Shown here one piece after another: positions 14,858 through 21,255 of a stretch of 30,519 bases of DNA. The DNA comes from an uncultured Candidatus Melainabacteria bacterium (GTDB lineage: Bacteria > Cyanobacteriota > Vampirovibrionia > Gastranaerophilales > Gastranaerophilaceae). The notes under the pieces are model-generated. The model saw only the letters and a program-made list of their open reading frames with translations, was not told the DNA's origin and did no database searches. Each line of letters begins with the position of its first letter. Within the stretch, counting starts at the first letter, position 1. A program made the translations under genes and the position numbers. The stretch spans positions 1-30,519 of the forward strand of contig CAKVJR010000006.1 of assembly GCA_934754855.1 (NCBI GenBank), given 5' to 3'.

Positions 14858-14897
14858 TTTCTCAAATTATGATATAATCATCTTAGAATTTGAGAAA
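14858..14897 (+). promoter_or_regulatory. Sigma-gene promoter inside a perfect 11-bp inverted repeat
   Basis: TTTCTCAAATT (14858-14868) and AATTTGAGAAA (14887-14897) are exact reverse complements separated by 18 bp. The extended -10 box TGATATAAT (14870-14878) sits in the spacer. The left arm is upstream of the -10 and the right arm spans the expected RNA start and leader. This arrangement suits an operator that would block the promoter when bound. Confidence 0.6.
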
Positions 14898-14901
14898 CAC
14901 A

Positions 14902-15702
14902 ATGGCTGAGCAAGATACAGATTACGAAAAAATCAAGGAATATCTGAAAGAAATTAAACAAACAGATAATCCGAAAAAAATCAAAAATCTTCAAAATGAA
15001 ATTATTACGGAAGCAGTCCCTCTCGTGAGAAAGATTGCTTCCCATCTTGCACGCCGCAGCACCGACCCGACGGAAGATATTTTGCAGGTCGGTATTTTGG
15101 GCTTGATTAAAGCCGTAAAAATGTTTGATTTTTCGGTAAGTACAAATTTCAAAACGTACGCAACATATTTCATTACGGGCGAAATCAGGCATTATTTGCG
15201 GGATAAAGCCTCTATAATCAAGGCTCCGAGAGAAATTTACGAACTCGCTTATCGTGTTAATAAAATGATGAACGAGTTTAAAGATTCTGACGGGAATTTT
15301 CCCACAGAGCGTGAAATTGCTGATGAACTCAAAACTCCCGTCGGCAAAATCCGTGAGGTTATGGACGTCGAAAGAAGAAGACACGTTATGTCTTTAGACC
15401 AAATTCTTTCTTACACGGATTCGGATGGTCAGGCACTTTCCGAGAAAATTCCGAACGAAAATTACAGTTCGCTTGCGGAATATCAGGAAAATAAAATTAT
15501 GCTCAAAGAAGCCTTGGAAAAATTGCCGCCCAATCTTAAAGAAGTGATTGATTTGAATTTCTTTCAGGATATCAGCCAAACGAAAATCGCCGAAAAATTG
15601 GGGATTTCTCAAATGCAGGTATCAAGAAGAATTAAAAAAGCATTAAAAGCACTTTTTGAAATAATAAACGAGGGACAAGAAGATGTCGGAACAACTGTTT
15701 AA
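14902..15702 (+). CDS. RNA polymerase sigma factor, group 3, SigB/SigF-like
   Basis: The 266-residue factor has sigma-70 region 2 (DILQVGILGLIKAVKMFD, then TYATYFITGEIRHYLRDK), region 3 (PREIYELAYRVNKMM, then TEREIADELKTPVGKI) and region 4 with a helix-turn-helix (QTKIAEKLGISQMQVSRRIKKAL). GEIRHYLRDK and ISQMQVSR closely resemble Bacillus SigB/SigF/SigG and cyanobacterial SigF, which control stress, development or pilus genes. It lacks region 1.1 and the long non-conserved part of housekeeping factors. No anti-sigma partner is adjacent. ATG 14902 is preferred; an in-frame TTG at 14890 would add four residues. The 3' end overlaps the prepilin peptidase gene by 20 bases, which suggests a link to type IV pili. 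The promoter lies inside an inverted repeat. Confidence 0.88.
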   Translation: MAEQDTDYEKIKEYLKEIKQTDNPKKIKNLQNEIITEAVPLVRKIASHLARRSTDPTEDILQVGILGLIKAVKMFDFSVSTNFKTYATYFITGEIRHYLRDKASIIKAPREIYELAYRVNKMMNEFKDSDGNFPTEREIADELKTPVGKIREVMDVERRRHVMSLDQILSYTDSDGQALSEKIPNENYSSLAEYQENKIMLKEALEKLPPNLKEVIDLNFFQDISQTKIAEKLGISQMQVSRRIKKALKALFEIINEGQEDVGTTV

Positions 15703-16675
15703 TTTATACGGATTTTTTATTTTTATTGTTGGAACTTGTATCGGCAGTTTCTTGAATGTCGTTGCATTGAGAGCGTTTACGGGGGAATCAATCGTTCTTC
15801 CTCCATCAAAATGCCCAAAATGCGGGGCGAAAATCAAACCTTATGATAACATTCCCGTGTTGTCGTGGTTGATTTTGGGCGGAAAATGCAGAAATTGCAA
15901 AAATCCTATCAGCAAACAGTATCCGATTGTCGAATTTCTGACAGGCTGCGGTTTTTTATGGTTTTATAACCATTTTGCTCATACTTTGGTTGAATCGTCC
16001 ATTCAATGGCAAAATTTGATTTTGTTGCCGTTTTTCCTCGTAATTTTCTCCATTGCTGTGGTCATTGCGATTACGGATATCAAGGAAAAAGTGGTTTTTG
16101 ACGTACATACAATTTCGCTTGCCGTAATAATTTTGTTGTTTCAAACATTTGCGTTGGGCGGAAATTTTTTGCCGCCGCTTATCGGACTTATTGTCGGTGC
16201 ATTGTCGATGGAACTTTTATCGGGCATCGGCTGGCTTATGGTCAGAAAAAGAGCCTTTGGCACGGGTGATACTTATATTGCCGCAGCAATGGGTGCTTTG
16301 CTCGGTATAAAATGGTTTTTTGTCGCACTTGTGCTTGCCGTGATTTTGCAAGTCATTTTTGTTATCCCGTCATTTATCAAAAAATTGTACATTAATAAAC
16401 ACTATAAAGTTTTGGTTACGGGCGGAATATTTTTCGTGGCATTTTTCTTGTATAAATTGCCGTTTTTAAGTGCCGCAAACTCAATCATACAGTATGTTTT
16501 CTTGGCATTGCTCTGTGTGTCGGGAATTTATTTCTGCAAACTTATCGTTACGAATGACAGCCTTAAAGAAAATCCGACATATTGGCCGTTCGGACCGTGT
16601 TTGTTGCTTTCGATGTTTTTGGTCGCACTTTACGGCGGAATGATTAAACATTTCCTGTTGTCATTCTTTATGTAA
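15683..16675 (+). CDS. pilD: Type IV prepilin peptidase (A24 family)
   Basis: This membrane aspartic protease cleaves, and usually N-methylates, type IV pilin and pseudopilin leaders. The N-terminal part has TCIGSFLNVVALR and two cysteine pairs (Cys44/Cys47 in CPKC, Cys69/Cys72 in CRNC) of the zinc-binding methyltransferase-linked domain. The catalytic aspartates lie in AITDIKEKVVFD (near residue 130) and FGTGDTYIAAA (near 196). It is 330 residues long, about 40-70 more than typical PilD, owing to two or three extra C-terminal membrane segments. GAGGGA lies seven bases before the ATG. No pilin genes are in view, but overlap with the sigma gene suggests co-expression. Confidence 0.93.
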   Translation: MSEQLFNLYGFFIFIVGTCIGSFLNVVALRAFTGESIVLPPSKCPKCGAKIKPYDNIPVLSWLILGGKCRNCKNPISKQYPIVEFLTGCGFLWFYNHFAHTLVESSIQWQNLILLPFFLVIFSIAVVIAITDIKEKVVFDVHTISLAVIILLFQTFALGGNFLPPLIGLIVGALSMELLSGIGWLMVRKRAFGTGDTYIAAAMGALLGIKWFFVALVLAVILQVIFVIPSFIKKLYINKHYKVLVTGGIFFVAFFLYKLPFLSAANSIIQYVFLALLCVSGIYFCKLIVTNDSLKENPTYWPFGPCLLLSMFLVALYGGMIKHFLLSFFM

Positions 16676-16720
16676 AAGGATAAAACTATACTCATTCATC
16701 GAAAAAAATGCGTGGTTACC

Positions 16721-16760
16721 GGATTGTCACGTCCTCACTGCGTTCGCCCTCACAATGACA
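16721..16760. repeat. Dispersed family-A repeat
   Basis: The element GGATTGTCACGTCCTCACTG followed by CGTTCGCCCTCACAATGACA is a relative of the ones at 7976-8013 and 22703-22740. It fills most of the gap after the prepilin peptidase gene, which has no visible terminator of its own. Confidence 0.7.
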
Positions 16761-16781
16761 ATATCTCCATTTTCTTGCAAC

Positions 16782-16810
16782 TTGATAACACAATTATCAA
16801 AAAATATGAT
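16782..16810 (+). promoter_or_regulatory. Promoter of the zinc-ribbon protein
   Basis: TTGATA (16782-16787) and TATGAT (16805-16810) are 17 bp apart. The -35 is one arm of a small dyad, TTGATA/TATCAA (16782-16800). The ribosome-binding site TGAGGT lies at 16837-16842. Confidence 0.6.
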
Positions 16811-16847
16811 ATATTTATAATTATTCACAAATTTATTGAGGTAGATT

Positions 16848-17342
16848 ATGGAAAGAAAATTAAAGTGTCCTGCTTGCGGTGGCGACATGAAAGAAATTTT
16901 GATAAAAGACAGAAACATTAAAATCGATATCTGTTTAGACGGTTGCGGTGGAATTTACTTTGATAACAGAGAATTAGAACAATTTCGGGACAACAAAAAA
17001 GATATTAACGAAGTTCTTGAGTTTTTAAAAGGAAAAAATTTCAAACAAGTTCCTGATAATGACAGGATTTGTCCCGTTTGCAAAACCAAAATGGTAAAAA
17101 ATTTTGCAAGTCCAAAAGAGGTTATTTCTATTGACCAATGCTACAATTGCGGCGGAATTTTCCTCGACAACGGAGAACTTTCTAAAATCAGAAAAGAATA
17201 CAATAACGCCAATGAATTGAGTGCTGATGTAAAAAAAATGATTGCATCAAAAGTTGGCAAAGAACTTGAAGAATCGAGGCTTTTTGAAGAAAAAGCAAAT
17301 AATATTCATTCTTTATTGGACTTATTGAAAGCGATTATATAA
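16848..17342 (+). CDS. Protein with two TFIIB-type zinc ribbons
   Basis: The 164-residue protein carries two copies of the zf-TFIIB-like ribbon. The first uses Cys7, Cys10, Cys29 and Cys33 (CPAC, then CLDGCGGIYFDNREL). The second uses Cys75, Cys78, Cys98 and Cys101 (CPVC, then CYNCGGIFLDNGEL). The GGI-F-DN-EL ending is the family hallmark. The first ribbon has an extra residue between its second pair (CxxxC). The C-terminal ~50 residues are charged and probably helical. Family members are small cytoplasmic proteins of unclear role, probably binding nucleic acid or protein; I cannot assign more. It has its own promoter and terminator. Confidence 0.85.
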   Translation: MERKLKCPACGGDMKEILIKDRNIKIDICLDGCGGIYFDNRELEQFRDNKKDINEVLEFLKGKNFKQVPDNDRICPVCKTKMVKNFASPKEVISIDQCYNCGGIFLDNGELSKIRKEYNNANELSADVKKMIASKVGKELEESRLFEEKANNIHSLLDLLKAII

Positions 17343-17353
17343 TTTTCATTAAA

Positions 17354-17385
17354 AAGGCGGATTTTAAAGTCCGCCTTGATTTTTA
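17354..17385. terminator. Bidirectional terminator between the zinc-ribbon and HNH genes
   Basis: AAGGCGGA (17354-17361) pairs with TCCGCCTT (17370-17377) around an eight-base loop. T-rich runs follow on both strands, so it can end both converging transcripts. Confidence 0.85.
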
Positions 17386-17404
17386 AACATTGTTTCAACA
17401 AAAA

Positions 17405-18553
17405 CTATGCTTCTTCTTTTTCTTGTTCTTGTTTTGCAATTTCTTCGCTAACGTTTACGTCTTCGCCTGCTTGTTTTGCTTCTCTGAGTTCGTTAATTTT
17501 TTCGGGAGAAAGAACTTTGAGGTTAATTTGACCGTTAGTTTCTTTTGAAAGAGTTTGTTTTACGTCAACACCGTAATCATCGTAGTCTGAGCCGATTTTG
17601 CCGTCAACGATTTGTTGTTGGAACCATTCGATATGGTGTTGTGCTTTAATCGGATATTCAGGGTGAACCTTTAACCATTGCATGTATGATGAGTTTCCTC
17701 TCGGCCAATTGCAATCACCGCATTCAGCAATAAAGTTTTCTGTTGCGTTCGGACCGCCTTTTGATTTCGGGTGGATATGTTCGATTGTTTGCATTGATTG
17801 TTTCAACAATGATCTTGCAATTCCGTGTGAACTACCGTTTGCTTGACCGTAAGCCTTTCTGACTTCCGAAAAATCTTGCGGAATGTTCATTGCTGCGTCC
17901 ATAACTTTTTCGTAAGTAATGGGGTCTAACGAACCTTGTTGTTTAACCAATTTATCAGTAAAATTTCTTCTGTTAATTTTACCGCTATCCAATTCTTCAA
18001 TTTGTCTTGCAATTAATTTTGAAGTCGGGTTGTTTTCGCCGTAAGTTGCTTTTACAGCGGCATCTGCTTCTTTCAAAGAGTTGATACAATAATCTTGAGT
18101 TCTTTTTTGAAGTCCGTTACCGATGGCATTTTTTGCTTGAGCCAAATCGTAGTCGGGGTTTTTGCGTGCTTCTTCTGCGGCAAGCATCATAACAACTCTT
18201 TGCGGAGTTCTGAAAAAGTCTTTGTCTGCATTGATTTTATCTGCCAACGCTTCGCCTCTGATGTTGTCAAATTCAGCGGCTTTTGCACCCATTTGGTTAT
18301 TTCTTACCATTCTTCCGCCACAGCAACAGCAAGGTACATCATCGATTTTCTTTGTAATAAAACCGCCTGTGCTAACGGGGAAACCACCGAATGAAACGGC
18401 TTGTCCGCCTAAAAAGTACGATTTCAATGCTCCCTGTTCTGCAACTTTTTGTTGAACTTCAGGTCTTTCTGAAGAAATCGGAGTTGAAACTTTTTTATTT
18501 TCAACAGGTTTTGTTGAAACTACATTAACTGAACTGATAGGAGCGATTGCCAT
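17405..18553 (-). CDS. HNH-motif protein with a CCCC cluster, function unknown
   Basis: The 382-residue protein begins MAIAPISSVN, an N-terminus I associate with lineage-specific Gastranaerophilales proteins. Residues ~50-57 read GQAVSFGG. A run of four cysteines (75-78, PCCCCGG) follows. Near residue 257 lies an HNH nuclease-like core, EHIHPKSKGGPNATENFIAE, followed by CGDCNWPRGN. The H-x-x-P-K-x-x-GG, Asn and CxxC features match HNH enzymes of the McrA type, so nuclease activity is plausible. The helical middle (~85-240) and the Glu/Lys-rich tail are not recognised. There is no signal peptide. A GTG at 18595 would extend the frame by 14 residues; I prefer the ATG at 18553. It could be a host-directed, defence or housekeeping nuclease; the neighbours do not help. 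Confidence 0.65.
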   Translation of the reverse strand: MAIAPISSVNVVSTKPVENKKVSTPISSERPEVQQKVAEQGALKSYFLGGQAVSFGGFPVSTGGFITKKIDDVPCCCCGGRMVRNNQMGAKAAEFDNIRGEALADKINADKDFFRTPQRVVMMLAAEEARKNPDYDLAQAKNAIGNGLQKRTQDYCINSLKEADAAVKATYGENNPTSKLIARQIEELDSGKINRRNFTDKLVKQQGSLDPITYEKVMDAAMNIPQDFSEVRKAYGQANGSSHGIARSLLKQSMQTIEHIHPKSKGGPNATENFIAECGDCNWPRGNSSYMQWLKVHPEYPIKAQHHIEWFQQQIVDGKIGSDYDDYGVDVKQTLSKETNGQINLKVLSPEKINELREAKQAGEDVNVSEEIAKQEQEKEEA

Positions 18554-18738
18554 TTTGTACCACACTTTCAAACACACTACGGATTTAGAACCCACACTCT
18601 TTTTGAATACCGCTCAAAAAAATAAATTGCCACAAAAGGGAAAATTATTACGAATGTGTTACACAACAGAAAATTTTTTGCCCTGACCTGTGTAATTTTT
18701 GATAAAAATTTAAGTAGTTATCGTCACTACTTTGGATT

Positions 18739-18840
18739 TTATCAATTCCGTCTTAATTTCGAGCCTCGTCGTTCAAAAATTTTCTTCAAAACACACAAAA
18801 AAAAAGAACCTCAATCTGTTCTTTTTTAAATAGAGCGGGA
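18739..18840. repeat. Second (distal) copy of the tRNA-Gly 3' flank
   Basis: This 102-bp segment is a near-identical direct repeat of 18863-18963. Both start TTATCAATTCCGTCTTAATT, share TTCGAGCCTCGTC and a terminator hairpin, and end GAGCGGGA. Here the tRNA 3' tail has decayed: the minus strand reads TCCCGCTCTA where the tRNA reads TCCCGCTCCA. Confidence 0.85.
18800..18827 (-). terminator. Duplicated terminator hairpin
   Basis: AAAAAAGAAC (18800-18809) and GTTCTTTTTT (18818-18827) form a stem followed by T-runs on either strand. It is the second copy of the terminator behind tRNA-Gly and has no gene of its own. Confidence 0.65.
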
Positions 18841-18862
18841 CAGCGGGAACGAAGTGACTGCG

Positions 18863-18963
18863 TTATCAATTCCGTCTTAATTTCGAGCCTCGTCGCTCAA
18901 AAATTTTCCTCAAAAGACACAAAAAAAAGAACCTCAATCGGTTCTTTTTTTAATGGAGCGGGA
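18863..18963. repeat. Proximal copy of the duplicated tRNA-Gly 3' flank
   Basis: This copy includes the last bases of the tRNA-Gly gene and its terminator. Inside it, TTCGAGCCTCGTC (18882-18894) is the exact reverse complement of the tRNA T-arm strand at 18964-18976 (GACGAGGCTCGAA). The region therefore carries an inverted fragment of the tRNA as well as the direct duplication. Confidence 0.85.
18923..18950 (-). terminator. Terminator of tRNA-Gly
   Basis: AAAAAAGAACC (18923-18933) pairs with GGTTCTTTTTT (18940-18950) around a six-base loop. On the minus strand it begins a few bases after the tRNA CCA end and runs into Ts. Confidence 0.85.
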
Positions 18964-19028
18964 GACGAGGCTCGAACTCGCGACATCCTCCTTGGCAAGG
19001 AGGCATTCTACCACTGAATTACCCCCGC
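18954..19028 (-). tRNA. tRNA-Gly, anticodon GCC
   Basis: The minus strand folds as a full cloverleaf of 75 nt. The acceptor stem is GCGGGGG with CTCCCGC (one G-U pair), the D-arm ATTC/GAAT, the anticodon stem CCTCC/GGAGG with loop TTGCCAA (anticodon GCC), and the T-arm GCGAG-TTCGAGC-CTCGT. The discriminator is T and the CCA is encoded (18954-18956). It reads GGC and GGT glycine codons. A terminator follows directly. Confidence 0.97.
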
Positions 19029-19103
19029 AATTCTTGCTTTGTGTTTTTATTATACATGGGCAAAAAAAAATTACAAGCGGATAATCAAAAAAATTTTAAG
19101 ATA

Positions 19104-19112
19104 TGTTATAAT
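19104..19112 (+). promoter_or_regulatory. Extended -10 promoter of the polyprenyl synthase/lepB unit
   Basis: TGTTATAAT (19104-19112) gives a leader of about 28 nt before the ATG at 19147. Its position excludes the longer in-frame starts upstream. Confidence 0.6.
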
Positions 19113-19146
19113 TATTTTAATTTTTTACAGTACGAGCAGACCAAAA

Positions 19147-20055
19147 ATGTACGAAAACCCAATTAACTCAATATCTTCAGAATTAAAGCAAGTTGATGAA
19201 AAAATTTGCAATATTCTATCCGAGAACAGAAATTTTTTGACAAAAAATTTTCTCGAATATATTTTAACCGGTTCAAAAAAAATTCGTTCAACAATAGCCT
19301 TATTGGCTGCAAAGGCCTTCTGTGGCAGCGTTTCAGACGCACAAATCACGGTTTGTGCTATCGGAGAGATTATTCACAACGCATCGTTAATCCATGACGA
19401 CATTGTTGACAAGAGCAATTTGCGACGGGGAAAGTCAAGTTTCAACAGTGTTTTCGGCAATTATGCCGCTGTACTCGGCGGTGATTTTTTGATATCAATT
19501 GTACTTAAAGAACTTTTGAAACTCAATAATGACAACGTGTTAAAGCGTTTTGCAAACATGTTTTTGACGATTTGTGACGGTGAAATTAACCAACTCGGTG
19601 AAAAAAATCAAATTATTTCTGTCGAAAAATATCTTGAAAAATCAGAAAAAAAAACGGCTGAACTTTTTAAAACGATTTTGTTTTCGGTGTTTGCAGCGGA
19701 AAATTTGACGGAGCATTTTGATTTTGCGGAAAAATTCGGAAAAAATTTCGGAATTGCTTTTCAAATTCGAGATGATGTTTCAAATTGTCGGCAAAACCCA
19801 ACAGACAAGCCAGTCGGCTCAGATTTGGAAAACGGGATTTGCACTTTGCCGATAATTTTTTATGCAGAAAATAAAAACATCAAAAATTTTTCCGAAATAG
19901 ATTTTTCCGATTTGCAAAACTCTTGTGCCATAAGCAAATCGGCAGATTGCATTAACAAATTCACAAATAATGCCCTTGATTTACTGACGGATTTTTCTGA
20001 TAATCAATATGCGGACGCACTTAGAAATTTGTGCGAAGAACTGAAAAGGATTTAG
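19147..20055 (+). CDS. Polyprenyl diphosphate synthase
   Basis: This 302-residue trans-isoprenyl diphosphate synthase condenses isopentenyl diphosphate onto an allylic primer to make quinone side chains or related carriers. The first aspartate motif is intact (Asp84, Asp85 and Asp88 in LIHDDIVDKSNLRRGKSS). Small residues Ala79 and Ser80 at the -5 and -4 positions point to a long product rather than farnesyl diphosphate. The second motif reads DDVSN (209-213) where DDxxD is usual, so its last aspartate is Asn; the following KPVGSDLENG and TLPIIF match the family. The frame extends upstream, but the promoter and the family N-terminus (YENPINSISSELKQVD) favour 19147. lepB starts one base after the stop. 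Confidence 0.88.
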   Translation: MYENPINSISSELKQVDEKICNILSENRNFLTKNFLEYILTGSKKIRSTIALLAAKAFCGSVSDAQITVCAIGEIIHNASLIHDDIVDKSNLRRGKSSFNSVFGNYAAVLGGDFLISIVLKELLKLNNDNVLKRFANMFLTICDGEINQLGEKNQIISVEKYLEKSEKKTAELFKTILFSVFAAENLTEHFDFAEKFGKNFGIAFQIRDDVSNCRQNPTDKPVGSDLENGICTLPIIFYAENKNIKNFSEIDFSDLQNSCAISKSADCINKFTNNALDLLTDFSDNQYADALRNLCEELKRI

Positions 20056-20056
20056 A

Positions 20057-20710
20057 ATGGAAATTAATAAAGAAAAAGTAATCGCTTTTCTTAAAGAAAC
20101 CGTTGATACGGTCATTTTTGTGGTTGTGGCGGTTATGGTTATAAGATTTTTTCTCGGCGAAATCCGCTGGATTCCGTCACTTTCGATGTATCCGACTTTG
20201 GATATCAAAGATAGAATTTTCGTCGAAAGAGTTTCAAGATTTTACAAAACCCCTGACCGTGGCGATATTATGATTTTTTACCCGCCATCAACAGAATTGA
20301 AATATGGTGCTTTTACAATGTTTAAAAGGCTTACGGGCTTTTTCTGCGAAGATGTCGCTTTCATCAAACGTGTTGTCGGACTTCCGGGAGATAAATTTGA
20401 AATTAAACCCAACAAAGACGGTATTTATCACGTTTATATCAACGATAAAATCCTCGAAGAACCTTATGTCAAAAGCGATTACTCGGCTTGCGAACCCGAA
20501 ATGAATTGCGGCCCCGCAATAATTCCCGAAGGTCAATATCTTATGCTCGGCGATAATCGAGGAAACTCCGAAGACGGTCGCTATTGGGGCTTTTTACCCG
20601 AAGACCGATTTATCGGTCGTGCAAAACTTCGTTTTTGGCCGCTCAGTCGTGTAAAATATTTTGAACACCAAAATTACGATATTTCGGATAATAATCCCAA
20701 TGCTAAATAG
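20057..20710 (+). CDS. lepB: Signal peptidase I
   Basis: The 217-residue membrane protease removes signal peptides from exported proteins such as several in this window. It has one N-terminal membrane segment (residues ~17-33), then the nucleophile Ser43 in PSLSMYPTL, the general base Lys104 in AFIKRVVGLPGD, and the box GDNRGNSEDGRYWGFLP. An insert with two cysteines (YSACEPEMNCGP) lies before the last box. The single-anchor layout is like Gram-positive and cyanobacterial enzymes, not the two-anchor E. coli type. AAAAGGA lies about six bases before the ATG. It is the second gene of a tight pair with the polyprenyl synthase and is followed by a terminator. Confidence 0.95.
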   Translation: MEINKEKVIAFLKETVDTVIFVVVAVMVIRFFLGEIRWIPSLSMYPTLDIKDRIFVERVSRFYKTPDRGDIMIFYPPSTELKYGAFTMFKRLTGFFCEDVAFIKRVVGLPGDKFEIKPNKDGIYHVYINDKILEEPYVKSDYSACEPEMNCGPAIIPEGQYLMLGDNRGNSEDGRYWGFLPEDRFIGRAKLRFWPLSRVKYFEHQNYDISDNNPNAK

Positions 20711-20765
20711 TGAAAAAAGTCACTATAATTGAATTTTTAGTGAAAATATTAAAAAATGTTAAAAG

Positions 20766-20813
20766 AAAATACTCAACAAATTCGTTAATATAATTGAATG
20801 TTGAGTATTTTTT
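20766..20813 (+). terminator. Long-stem terminator after lepB
   Basis: AAAATACTCAACA (20766-20778) pairs perfectly over 13 bp with TGTTGAGTATTTT (20799-20811) around a 20-base AT-rich loop, followed by Ts. A smaller hairpin, TAGTGA/TCACTA (20708-20725), overlaps the lepB stop codon. Confidence 0.75.
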
Positions 20814-20846
20814 AAAAAACAAATAAAAAAAATCTGCGATAAACTG

Positions 20847-20875
20847 TTCACAATCGTTTTCGCTTTTGGTTTAAT
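20847..20875 (+). promoter_or_regulatory. Promoter of the candidate small RNA
   Basis: TTCACA (20847-20852) and TTTAAT (20870-20875) are 17 bp apart. The expected RNA start is near 20882, just before three consecutive hairpins ending in a terminator. Confidence 0.4.
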
Positions 20876-20881
20876 AAAAAG

Positions 20882-20959
20882 TACTTAATAATCTATCGGG
20901 CGAAGCCCGAAGGAGAATTGGGAACTCCTAAATTGACCGCTAAGGCGGTCATTTTTTTT
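20882..20959 (+). ncRNA. Candidate ~78-nt structured small RNA
   Basis: Three hairpins stand in a row without a reading frame. HP1 is TCGGGC-GAA-GCCCGA (20896-20910). HP2 is AGGAG/CTCCT (20911-20929), directly abutting HP1. HP3 is TGACCGC-TAAG-GCGGTCA (20934-20951), followed by eight Ts, a classical terminator. A promoter sits at the right distance upstream, and the next gene starts nearly 300 bases downstream behind its own promoter, so this is more like a free RNA than a leader. HP2 hides a Shine-Dalgarno-like AGGAG. I could not match it to Yfr1, 6S, SRP, tmRNA or a known riboswitch. Confidence 0.45.
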
Positions 20960-21170
20960 GCGATTTTGGGGCAAATTTTTTCGCAACAACTTAAAAGTCT
21001 TGTTATGACATGCATTTCGGCATATTCTGTTTCTTTGGCAATTATTAAGTTTTGTAAACTTGGATTAAAATCACCCCCAAAAATCGGTGTCGAAAACAGG
21101 CATCAAAATTGAGTTTAGAAATGGTATTTTTTACACCCAATATTTTTTGTATTCCAATAATAATGCGGAC
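20960..21170. other. Intergenic stretch without a visible gene
   Basis: I see no ribosome-binding site with a credible frame, no strong hairpin and no repeat shared with the rest of the window. A 64-codon frame can be read from 20918 but it crosses the terminator at 20934-20959 and has a badly spaced start, so I do not count it. Confidence 0.4.
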
Positions 21171-21199
21171 TTGAAGCCCCTTCGCAAATATGTTACAAT
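21171..21199 (+). promoter_or_regulatory. Promoter of the phosphodiester glycosidase-family gene
   Basis: TTGAAG (21171-21176) and TACAAT (21194-21199) are 17 bp apart, with an extended TG before the -10. The leader contains a hairpin (TAGAGG near 21205 with CCTCTA near 21240, inner CTCG/CGAG) ending just before the ribosome-binding site AAAGGA at 21245-21250. Confidence 0.6.
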
Positions 21200-21255
21200 T
21201 GTAGTAGAGGGACAAATCCTCGAGAAAAACGGACGAGTTCCTCTAAAGGAATATT

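Noticed and set aside
16712..16921. 69-codon frame before the zinc-ribbon gene
   Set aside because: It runs through a dispersed repeat, the promoter and the start of a better supported gene in another frame.
20896..20951. Known riboswitch (glycine-like phrase CCGAAGGAG)
   Set aside because: The resemblance is limited to a few bases; the conserved core and the second half of a glycine aptamer are absent, and no target gene follows.
20918..21112. 64-codon frame downstream of lepB
   Set aside because: Its TTG start is only two bases from AGGAG, the start lies inside a hairpin, and a strong terminator interrupts the frame.
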